The translations under genes and the position numbers were made by a program. The notes below the pieces were generated by a model, which saw only the letters and a list, made by a program, of their open reading frames with translations, did not search any database and was not told the origin of the DNA. Source: Falsiroseomonas sp050563535 (GTDB lineage Bacteria > Pseudomonadota > Alphaproteobacteria > Acetobacterales > Acetobacteraceae). Taken from it: a stretch of DNA of 64,000 nt. Location: assembly GCF_050563535.1 (NCBI RefSeq), contig NZ_JBNXUO010000025.1, positions 1-64,000 on the forward strand. The letters are read 5' to 3'. This document shows, one piece after another, positions 18,301 through 25,680 of this stretch (position 1 is its first letter; the number at the start of each line of letters is the position of its first letter).

Positions 18301-21126
18301 CCGCGCATGCGGGGAACACTGGCGGTGAGCTTGTCGGCACGGATGGAAAGCCGGCTCATCCCCGCGCATGCGGGGAACACGACCCCGCGGGGTCGGAACT
18401 GATCGGCGGCGCCGGCTCATCCCCGCGCATGCGGGGAACACACCACTACGAATGACCGCGTGAGCATTAGTTACGGCTCATCCCCGCGCATGCGGGGAAC
18501 ACACGCGGCGGACTTCTGATCCGCCGCGCGTCCACGGCTCATCCCCGCGCATGCGGGGAACACCAGTGGAGCCCGCTCCCCATGTCCACCAACCTCGGCT
18601 CATCCCCGCGCATGCGGGGAACACAACCCCGGCGTCGGCAGCAGGACGGTCGTGGCCGGCTCATCCCCGCGCATGCGGGGAACACCGCTGGTGATGTTGT
18701 CGGGGCTGCCCTCCGCGCGGCTCATCCCCGCGCATGCGGGGAACACCGCCGCAGCCGCGTTCGTGTTGCCGGCCTGCACGGCTCATCCCCGCGCATGCGG
18801 GGAACACTCATCGCCGCGCCCGGCTTCCCAGGACACCGGCGGCTCATCCCCGCGCATGCGGGGAACACCTGACGACGGGGGCGGGCGGGCGTTCATGCTG
18901 CGGCTCATCCCCGCGCATGCGGGGAACACGCCATTGTCGGCGGCCTGCGCCCCACGATCACCGGCTCATCCCCGCGCATGCGGGGAACACTCATGGATGC
19001 GGATGATCTGGCCAGAGAAGTCCGGCTCATCCCCGCGCATGCGGGGAACACATCCTGCTGGCGAACCTGCTGGATGAGCAGGGCGGCTCATCCCCGCGCA
19101 TGCGGGGAACACCGGGATCGTGTCGCGGTCGAATGAGACGCGCGCGGCTCATCCCCGCGCATGCGGGGAACACGAACTCGGCACGCATGCCGAATTCCTA
19201 GGCGTCGGCTCATCCCCGCGCATGCGGGGAACACGGCTGTTGCTCTCCCCCACCCACAGCCGTCGGTGGCTCATCCCCGCGCATGCGGGGAACACGCGTC
19301 ATAGCCGAAGCGCAGCGCCTCCCTCTCCGGCTCATCCCCGCGCATGCGGGGAACACTGCAATCTCGAATGGGTCACCCCACGCCAGCACGGCTCATCCCC
19401 GCGCATGCGGGGAACACTTGGTGATCTGCATCTCGCCCATCCGCGTCACCGGCTCATCCCCGCGCATGCGGGGAACACACATCGGCGGGGCGGGCGAGGC
19501 GCGCGGCTTCCGGCTCATCCCCGCGCATGCGGGGAACACCGGTCCCGCAGCGCGGCGCGCAGCGCGTCGGTCGGCTCATCCCCGCGCATGCGGGGAACAC
19601 ACGCACAGGCGCGGGTTCGGCGCCGTGGCGGTCGGCTCATCCCCGCGCATGCGGGGAACACGTCATGTCCTCGGCCGAGATGCTGTCGCGCTTCGGCTCA
19701 TCCCCGCGCATGCGGGGAACACGCCGCCTCGTCCGCTTCGGGGAAGTCCATGTTCGGCTCATCCCCGCGCATGCGGGGAACACCCTCCGTCCACCGGATG
19801 CACCGCGATGCCCGGCGGCTCATCCCCGCGCATGCGGGGAACACGCTCGCCCACATCTCCACCGGAAGCCACGCCACCGGCTCATCCCCGCGCATGCGGG
19901 GAACACGCAGCCATCTCGTCGAGCGTCAGGCCAGCTGACGGCTCATCCCCGCGCATGCGGGGAACACCCACACGCGCCCGCGCCGCGCCTCGCTGTCCGC
20001 GGCTCATCCCCGCGCATGCGGGGAACACCCCATGCCGGTTGAGCACGGAACCACCGATGACGGCTCATCCCCGCGCATGCGGGGAACACGGTTCCACCAT
20101 CACCTCCCCGCCTGCCGATGCCGGCTCATCCCCGCGCATGCGGGGAACACATCCAACTCCGCATCGCTCAGCCGCGCCAGGTCGGCTCATCCCCGCGCAT
20201 GCGGGGAACACATCGCCGCGATGCTGTCCATCGACGGCGTGGCCGGCTCATCCCCGCGCATGCGGGGAACACCGATGAAGCCGCGGAGAAGAAGGCTACC
20301 GCGCCGGCTCATCCCCGCGCATGCGGGGAACACGTCGGCCGGCGCGCGGGCAGCGCGGCCGCCGCCGGCTCATCCCCGCGCATGCGGGGAACACGCCGAG
20401 GCCGAGGCGGCGGCGCGCGCCGAGGGCGGCTCATCCCCGCGCATGCGGGGAACACCGGGTGAGGAAATCGAGGCCGCTGGTCCAGTCCGGCTCATCCCCG
20501 CGCATGCGGGGAACACCTCGCGGTTGAACGACGATCCGTCCTGCGACGCGGCTCATCCCCGCGCATGCGGGGAACACACCTCCGCAACCGTGCGCTGGAA
20601 GGCGACGCGCGGCTCATCCCCGCGCATGCGGGGAACACGCCGGCGCCCGCGCGCAGATCGGATTCACCGGCGGCTCATCCCCGCGCATGCGGGGAACACG
20701 CGTGCCGCGCGAATTCAAGCTCCACATTCGTCGGCTCATCCCCGCGCATGCGGGGAACACCCGAGCGCGGCGTCGTAGATGCCGACCACCGCCGGCTCAT
20801 CCCCGCGCATGCGGGGAACACCCGGTCACCCCGGAAACCGCCCGCCTGATGCGCGGCTCATCCCCGCGCATGCGGGGAACACAAGTCGGGCCGGTCAAGC
20901 CGGCGCGGCAACGCCGGCTCATCCCCGCGCATGCGGGGAACACTGCGCGCGGTCCCTTGACCGCTTTGCGGTATTCGGCTCATCCCCGCGCATGCGGGGA
21001 ACACGGGTAGAGCGCCGCCTCGGCCTCCGCCGCTCGCGGCTCATCCCCGCGCATGCGGGGAACACTCCTCCGTGGACAGGCCCATTTCCTGGAACAGCGG
21101 CTCATCCCCGCGCATGCGGGGAACAC
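15362..21126 (-). CRISPR. Type I-E CRISPR array: 94 repeats, 93 spacers, plus one degenerate terminal repeat
   Basis: I walked every unit. The 29-nt repeat (plus strand starts CGGCTCATCCCC, ends GCGGGGAACAC) recurs from 15423 to 21098 with a 61-nt period. Spacers are 32 nt except two of 33 nt (17160-17192 and 19845-19877). Read on the minus strand the repeat starts GTGTTCCCCGC and ends GATGAGCCG, the I-E type, with a 6-bp hairpin CCCCGC-atgc-GCGGGG for Cas6e. Transcription runs right to left from the leader near cas2. The oldest end has a decayed repeat at 15362-15390 keeping only the last 11 bases (GCGGGGAACAC), followed by one more 32-nt spacer. Repeat variants are G-to-A in the unit at 15545 and C-to-T at the first base of the unit at 19267. 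Confidence 0.98.
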
Positions 21127-21197
21127 TCTTCCTGCAACACACTGATCTACCTGACTGATTCGATTGTCAACGAACCCACCGGCCGGAACGCCCGTTC
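21127..21197 (-). promoter_or_regulatory. CRISPR leader with candidate promoter
   Basis: The 71 bp between the cas2 stop and the first repeat are less GC-rich than their surroundings, as leaders are. On the minus strand a perfect TTGACA (-35, at 21170-21165) is followed by weak -10 candidates (TAGATC or GATCAG) at 15-17 bp spacing, pointing into the array. The leader is short, so the integration signal may extend into the end of cas2. No clear IHF site is visible. Confidence 0.6.
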
Positions 21198-21542
21198 TCA
21201 GCCTTCCCCGCGTCCCATGCGGCGGCCCGGCTGGGAAGCTGGGCCAGGGGTGTTCGGCAGGGCGGCTTCGGCGGCGAAGCGCACCAGGCGGAAACCATCG
21301 AGGTCGGCTGGCACGCGCCGGTTCATCCCGCAGGTGTCGAAGTGGAAGCCGGCCTCGGTCGGGGCGGCCCAGGCGATCACCGCGTTGCCGTCCTCGATAT
21401 GGGCGCAGACCTGCCCCCAGATCATCTCCCGCACGCGCCGCCCATAGGCGCCCACATAGACACCGGCCCGCACCTCCAGCAGCCACACCGCCAGCCGGCC
21501 GCGCAGGCGCGGCGGCGCGCCTTCAACCACGATGACCAGCAT
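21198..21542 (-). CDS. cas2: Cas2, type I-E endoribonuclease-fold adaptation protein
   Basis: 114 residues, beginning 'MLVIVVEGAPPRLRGRL' with the ferredoxin-like fold start typical of Cas2e. 'LEVRAGVYVGAYGRRVREMIW' matches the family core. Cas2 forms the (Cas1)4-(Cas2)2 integrase that inserts new spacers at the leader end of the array next door. Its ATG lies 20 nt inside the 3' end of cas1. The C-terminal tail past about residue 95 is rich in Pro and Arg and is not conserved in the family as I know it. Confidence 0.95.
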   Translation of the reverse strand: MLVIVVEGAPPRLRGRLAVWLLEVRAGVYVGAYGRRVREMIWGQVCAHIEDGNAVIAWAAPTEAGFHFDTCGMNRRVPADLDGFRLVRFAAEAALPNTPGPASQPGRRMGRGEG

Positions 21543-22485
21543 CGCCCATCCCGTCAGGCCCCTCGAAGGCCACCGGCATCGCCTCGGCCGGTGCGGCGGG
21601 CAGGGGCAGGCCACCCGCGGACAGCACCTCCTCCACCAGCGGCACCAGGCGGGAGAGGAGGTCGGCGCGGCGGAAGGCGTCGCGGCATCGGCGCCGCGTC
21701 TCGGCCACCGGATCGAGGACGGGCCGGCCATCCAGCGGGCGCCCGGCCTGTGCGGCGGCGGCAACCCGGAAAGCCTCGGGCACCACCGTCTCGAACTTCA
21801 CGATGTCGGCGATGTCGTAGACGAAGCTCTGCGGCTTGCCGGTGTGCAGGAAGCCGATCGCCGGCGCATAGCCGGCGGCCAGCACCGCGGCCTCGGTCAG
21901 CCCGTACAGCGCCGCCGTCGCGGCCGACAGGCACCGATTCGCCAGGTCGGCGGCATCCCACTCGCCCGGATCGTAGACGCGCCCGTCCCACTTCGCCCCG
22001 TGCCGCCGGGCGAGCAGGCGGTACGTCTCGCGCACGCGCGCGCCCTCGATCCCGCGCAGCTGGTCCACTGAACGGCGGCTCGGCGCCTCCTCCCCGAAGC
22101 GGAGCTCGTACATCTTCCGCACGACGCGCAGCCGCGCCTCGTCATCGAGCGCGAGCCGCGCCTGGAGCAGCAGCCGGTCGGCCCGCGCGCCGCCGGGCTG
22201 GCCCGCGGCATAGAGCCGCACCCCTGCCTCCCCCACCCAGATCAGCAGCGTCCCCGCACGCGCGGCGAGCGCGACCGCGGCATGGCTGACGCGGGTGCCC
22301 GGCTCCAGCATCAGGCAGACCAGGCCGCCGATCGGGATGTGCGTGCGGACCCCGCCCTCGTCCACCATGACGAAGGCGCCATCCAGCACGTCGAGCCGCC
22401 CCCTCTCGACGAACAGGATCGAGGCGCGTTCCCGGATGGGAATGGGCTGGGGCGGCGGCAGGCCGGGCAGCGGCCGCGCGCTCAC
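21523..22485 (-). CDS. cas1: Cas1, type I-E spacer integrase
   Basis: 320 residues from a GTG at 22485. Family landmarks are 'PIPIRERASILFVERGRLD', 'THIPIGGL', the catalytic Glu region near 'CLSAATAALYGL', a conserved His in 'GFLHTGKP' and Asp residues in 'SFVYDIADI'. I choose GTG 22485 over an upstream GTG at 22518 because GAGGGG lies 6 nt before it, the protein then aligns with Cas1e N-termini, and its start overlaps the last micro-ORF of the upstream repeat (GTGA). It integrates spacers with Cas2. Confidence 0.95.
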   Translation of the reverse strand: MSARPLPGLPPPQPIPIRERASILFVERGRLDVLDGAFVMVDEGGVRTHIPIGGLVCLMLEPGTRVSHAAVALAARAGTLLIWVGEAGVRLYAAGQPGGARADRLLLQARLALDDEARLRVVRKMYELRFGEEAPSRRSVDQLRGIEGARVRETYRLLARRHGAKWDGRVYDPGEWDAADLANRCLSAATAALYGLTEAAVLAAGYAPAIGFLHTGKPQSFVYDIADIVKFETVVPEAFRVAAAAQAGRPLDGRPVLDPVAETRRRCRDAFRRADLLSRLVPLVEEVLSAGGLPLPAAPAEAMPVAFEGPDGMGDAGHRG

Positions 22486-22603
22486 AGCGCGCCCCTCACC
22501 CGCGCGCCCACAGCGCACCCCTCATCCGCGCGCCCACAGCGCACCCCTCATCCGCGCGCCCACAGCGCACCCCTCATCCGCGCGCCCACAGCGCGCCCCT
22601 CAT
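22482..22603 (-). repeat. 26-bp tandem repeat forming a chain of coupled micro-ORFs between cas6e and cas1
   Basis: A unit of 26 bp recurs from the cas6e stop to the cas1 start (plus-strand unit starts at 22483, 22509, 22535, 22561, 22587, 22613). On the coding strand each unit opens with ATG inside the preceding TGA (ATGA) and reads M-R-G-A-L-W-A-R-G-stop. There are four complete nine-codon frames (22603-22574, 22577-22548, 22551-22522, 22525-22496). A fifth, cut to five codons, starts with GTG (22499-22482); its TGA overlaps the cas1 GTG. The peptide repeats the Cas6e C-terminus 'ALWARG', so the repeat grew by duplication of that junction. Every unit also carries GAGGGG, a usable Shine-Dalgarno. 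Whether the peptides are made is unknown. Confidence 0.85.
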
Positions 22604-23307
22604 CCGCGCGCCCACAGCGCGCGACGGATCAGCATCAGCCCGCAGCCGAAGGCGCGTGCCCGTCCGAAGCCGGCAGCCAGAGCCGCGAGGAACGCGGCCG
22701 GGTCCCTCACGCGCAGCAGCCCCTCGAACTCGAGCACGCCGTACCGGATGGACCGGCCGCCCTCTCGCGCCAGGTCGAGCGTTTCGTAGCCATCGACGCC
22801 CGCCTCTCCCAGCACCTCGAAGCCATGCGCGGCGCCCTGCCGGTCCAGCCAGCCGCGCCCGGCCTCGACCACCGCCGCCGGCCGGGCCTCTGCCCGCGCG
22901 GCACTTGGCGGCAGCCGGTGCAGCGCGTCCATAACCACGTCGTGCCGCACTCCCCGTGCACCGGGCGCCGCGCCCGGCGGCTTGCGCGCCACCACCGGAT
23001 TGGCGCGCAGCCGGAAGCCGAGCTGGTCGCCGGCCGACAGCACCGGCTCGAAGGGCCTGCTCTCGATCTCGAACAGGTCGTCGAGCGGGTTCGGCGGCCG
23101 CCGGGAGAGCGCGAGGAAGCTCCCCGCCCCTTCCTCCCGCCACAGGAAGTCCCGCCGCCGCCCGGCGCCGTCGGTGAACAGCGACCAGACCAGCCGGTGG
23201 GACGCCACCGCGCGGTCCCCGGCATCGGCCGGAACCAGCAGCCGTGCCAGCGCCGCCACCGGCGCATCGCCCCGCAGCCGCGCGCGGGAGAGGATCAGGC
23301 CGGTCAC
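22600..23307 (-). CDS. cas6e: Cas6e (CasE/Cse3), crRNA-processing endoribonuclease
   Basis: 235 residues from a GTG overlapping the cas5 stop. The N-terminal ferredoxin-like domain carries His37 in 'ASHRLVWSLF', equivalent to the catalytic His of the family. The C-terminal glycine-rich loop is 'GFGRARAFGCGLMLIRR'. Cas6e cuts the repeat hairpin and stays bound as the crRNA 3' cap within Cascade. Its last codons (ALWARG) are the source of the micro-ORF repeat that follows. Confidence 0.95.
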   Translation of the reverse strand: MTGLILSRARLRGDAPVAALARLLVPADAGDRAVASHRLVWSLFTDGAGRRRDFLWREEGAGSFLALSRRPPNPLDDLFEIESRPFEPVLSAGDQLGFRLRANPVVARKPPGAAPGARGVRHDVVMDALHRLPPSAARAEARPAAVVEAGRGWLDRQGAAHGFEVLGEAGVDGYETLDLAREGGRSIRYGVLEFEGLLRVRDPAAFLAALAAGFGRARAFGCGLMLIRRALWARG

Positions 23308-24071
23308 GGCGCCGCCACGCGCAGCACGCGTTCCTCCCGCAGGTCGAACTGCCAGCGCCGGCGCGACCGCGGCTGGTCGCGCCGGCGTTCGGTCCGCAGG
23401 CTCTCGTGCGGCGTGACGATGCGCTCCGCCTCCGCCTCGTCCAGCGTCACCGTCAGGGACCTGCCCCCCGCGCCGGCCAGCGCATCCCGCAGGGTGCGCC
23501 GCGGGCCGAGCGCGAGCCGCGCTTCCGGCCCCCCGGCATGGCGGGCGAGGAGTGCCGCCACCGCATCCGGCGCCTCGTCGATGGTGGGCGCCAGCGGCAG
23601 GCCGAGCGGGCAGGACTTGCGGCCGAGACAGGGCACGAAGGCGGGCCGGCGCATCGCCGCGGCCAACTCCTCCAGCGTCCAGCGCGGCGCCTCCCCGCGC
23701 GGCCAGAGCGCGGCCAGGTGCCAGGCACCGCTGCGGTAGTCCCGGCGGGACAGCACGGTGTTCCGCTCCGGCGCCGCCAGTTCCGCCGCGCGGGTGGCGT
23801 AGCGCCGGCCGCGCGCGGCGGAGGGCACCTGCGCGGTGTGGTAGTCGGCCAGCAGCAGCCCGGGCGCCTGGCACAGCAGCGCCAGCGCGTAGTCCCCCGC
23901 CAGCGATTCCTGTCCCGCATCGTCCTCCCTCTCGACGCCGAGGCAGGCGCCGAGGAGGCCGAGCACGGCCGAACGCGCCGGCCGGTCCCAGCCCGACCGG
24001 CGCTCGCCCACCGCGATGCCGCCGAAGCTGGCCAGCGGGGCGACGAGGGCGAAGGTCAGGAAGCGGGGCAT
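23304..24071 (-). CDS. cas5e: Cas5e (CasD), Cascade subunit
   Basis: 255 residues, beginning 'MPRFLTFALVAPLASFGG' with the Cas5 N-terminal RAMP strand and the 'VGERRSGWDRPARSAVLGLL' segment of the I-E subtype. 'DYHTAQVPS' and 'RNTVLSRRDYRSGAW' are further Cas5e landmarks. It holds the 5' handle of the crRNA. The start is inside the last 16 nt of cas7, so the two are translationally coupled. Confidence 0.93.
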   Translation of the reverse strand: MPRFLTFALVAPLASFGGIAVGERRSGWDRPARSAVLGLLGACLGVEREDDAGQESLAGDYALALLCQAPGLLLADYHTAQVPSAARGRRYATRAAELAAPERNTVLSRRDYRSGAWHLAALWPRGEAPRWTLEELAAAMRRPAFVPCLGRKSCPLGLPLAPTIDEAPDAVAALLARHAGGPEARLALGPRRTLRDALAGAGGRSLTVTLDEAEAERIVTPHESLRTERRRDQPRSRRRWQFDLREERVLRVAAP

Positions 24072-25123
24072 GGGCAGGCCCGGCAGAATTCGGCGATCTC
24101 GGCGAGGCTGCCGCCCACGCCCGGCTGCATCACCTTCTCGCAGCGCCAGCCCTGGCCATAGGCGGCGTCGAGATCGGCGCGGAAGCGCGTCAGCGCCGCG
24201 ATGGAGGCGGCCATCAGGTCCTCGCCCGTCACCGGGCGGGCGAAGGCGCCGGCCAGCGTGCGCGGCTGCGCATCGCCCCATTCGGCCAGCACGTAGCCGG
24301 CCCGGCCATGGGCGGCGAAGCTGTTCTGCTTGCCGCGCGGCGCGACCGTCGCCGCGGCTTCCGCCAGCGCGCCCAGCGCGATGCCGGCCAGCGCCTCGGC
24401 CCCCGCGTCGCCGCCGAGGTTTCGCAGGAGCAGCGCGCGGTCGACGCAGAGATACAGGTAGAAGACGCCCGAACCGAAGGCGGCTTCCCCCACGAAGCCG
24501 GCGCCGGCATCCTCGGCAGAGGTCTTCAGGTCATCGACCGCGGTGTAGTAGTCGTCCTCCACCGTCACCCGATGGGTGGTGATGGCATGCGCGACCTGCG
24601 CCGCGGCTTCGCGGTTGTAGTCGGGGTCGGCGGCAAGCATGCGGCCGAACAGCGCGATGTCGGCGGCGGTGTCGGCGCTGCGCAGCAGGCTGGCGGCCTT
24701 GGGATCGATCTTCTCGCCCGCCGCGGCGCGGTCCGCCAACGCCAGCGCGGCCGTGCGCTCCTCGGGGGAGATGAAGGCCAGCTGCTCGATGCGGGTCGGG
24801 TGGTTGTCCTTCGCGTCCTTCACCTTGCCGAAGATGCCGGCGATCTCGCGCGCGACCTCCGTGGCCTTCGCCTCCTCCATCCCTTGGGCGAGGAGGTGGT
24901 CGCGCAGCATCTCGCCGAGGCGCATGGTGCGCTGGCCCATGTGCCCGTCCAGCGCCTGCGCGAAGACCGCCGAGCTGCGCCAGGCGCGCTTCAGCGCCTG
25001 GGAGGACAGGCGCAGCCGCGTGGCGCCGCCCACCACCGCGGTCTTCGGCCGCCCGGTGTCGTCGCGGTTCAGGTTGGCGGGCGGGAAGAAGGTGAGCAGG
25101 TGGAGTTGCAGGAAGCGGCTCAT
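24056..25123 (-). CDS. cas7e: Cas7e (CasC/Cse4), Cascade backbone
   Basis: 355 residues. The N-terminus 'FLQLHLLTFFPPANLNRDD' and 'GRPKTAVVGGATRLRLSSQ' are diagnostic of CasC. Six copies of this subunit coat the crRNA spacer in Cascade and kink it at every sixth base. The ATG overlaps the cse2 stop by 4 nt. Confidence 0.95.
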   Translation of the reverse strand: MSRFLQLHLLTFFPPANLNRDDTGRPKTAVVGGATRLRLSSQALKRAWRSSAVFAQALDGHMGQRTMRLGEMLRDHLLAQGMEEAKATEVAREIAGIFGKVKDAKDNHPTRIEQLAFISPEERTAALALADRAAAGEKIDPKAASLLRSADTAADIALFGRMLAADPDYNREAAAQVAHAITTHRVTVEDDYYTAVDDLKTSAEDAGAGFVGEAAFGSGVFYLYLCVDRALLLRNLGGDAGAEALAGIALGALAEAAATVAPRGKQNSFAAHGRAGYVLAEWGDAQPRTLAGAFARPVTGEDLMAASIAALTRFRADLDAAYGQGWRCEKVMQPGVGGSLAEIAEFCRACPCPAS

Positions 25124-25680
25124 GCGGCGTGTCCCTTGGGCGCGTCGGTGTTGGGCGAAGAATCGGCGTTGGGGGCGGGGTCGGCGTTCCAGTAGGCGAA
25201 GGTCCAGCGCCGCTTCACCTCTGCGGCGCGGTGGGGGTTGGTCCAGTCCAGCAGCGCGCGGGCGAGGTCCGTCGCATTGACCTTCCCATCCGCGAGCGCG
25301 AGCAGGCGGCGGAAGGCCGGCAGGCCTTCCTCGGCCGTCGTCGCCTCCAGCAGGCGGCGGAAGCGCAGCGGCTTGAGGATCGCCGTCTCCGGCTTGTCGG
25401 GCTGGTCCGGGCCAAGTTGGCGCGCCACCGGCGGCCCGCCCGCATCGGCGCGCAGATGCGCCAGCACCGCGGCGGCAAGCGCGACGGCGACCAGGTCCGC
25501 CGGATCATCGGCGCCGCAGCGGCGGTAGAGGTCGATCGTCGCGGGCTCGATCATCGCCTCCTCGACGGTGGCGCAGCGGCGCAGCCGGGCGAGCGCCGCG
25601 CGGTCCCCCTTGCGGCCCGCGGCGGGATCGGGCGTCAGCGCGGCCCACCAGGCGAGCGCCCCGCCAGGATTGCGGATCAT
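25120..25680 (-). CDS. cse2: Cse2 (CasB, Cas11), small Cascade subunit
   Basis: 186 residues, mostly helical and basic, with 'ARLRRCATVEEAM' near the N-terminus, 'RFRRLLEATTAEEGLPAFRRLL' split by the usual turn, and 'RWTFAYWNADP' near the end. Two copies stabilise the R-loop. The last ~15 residues (Asn, Pro, Ala, Ser) look like a disordered tail. Coupled to both neighbours by 4-nt overlaps. Confidence 0.92.
   Translation of the reverse strand: MIRNPGGALAWWAALTPDPAAGRKGDRAALARLRRCATVEEAMIEPATIDLYRRCGADDPADLVAVALAAAVLAHLRADAGGPPVARQLGPDQPDKPETAILKPLRFRRLLEATTAEEGLPAFRRLLALADGKVNATDLARALLDWTNPHRAAEVKRRWTFAYWNADPAPNADSSPNTDAPKGHAA

Noticed and set aside
18503..18534. Spacer derived from a tRNA-Arg(UCU) gene: loop CTTCTGA looks like an anticodon loop
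   Set aside because: The stem is 9 bp rather than 5, and the bases after it do not make a T-arm; more likely a terminator-like palindrome.
15706..20365. Overlap between spacers at 15696-15727 and 20334-20365 (shared GGCAGCGCGGCC)
   Set aside because: A 12-base low-complexity GC match in the interior of both spacers; expected by chance in this composition.
15411..21010. Many 60-330 codon frames across the array with repeated RLIPAHAGNT, SSPRMRGT and AHPRACGEH strings
   Set aside because: They are translations of the 29-nt CRISPR repeat in three frames (61-nt period), not genes.
22518..22518. GTG at 22518 as the start of cas1
   Set aside because: It lies inside the tandem repeat with no spaced Shine-Dalgarno and adds residues unlike Cas1e; GTG 22485 has GAGGGG at 6 nt.
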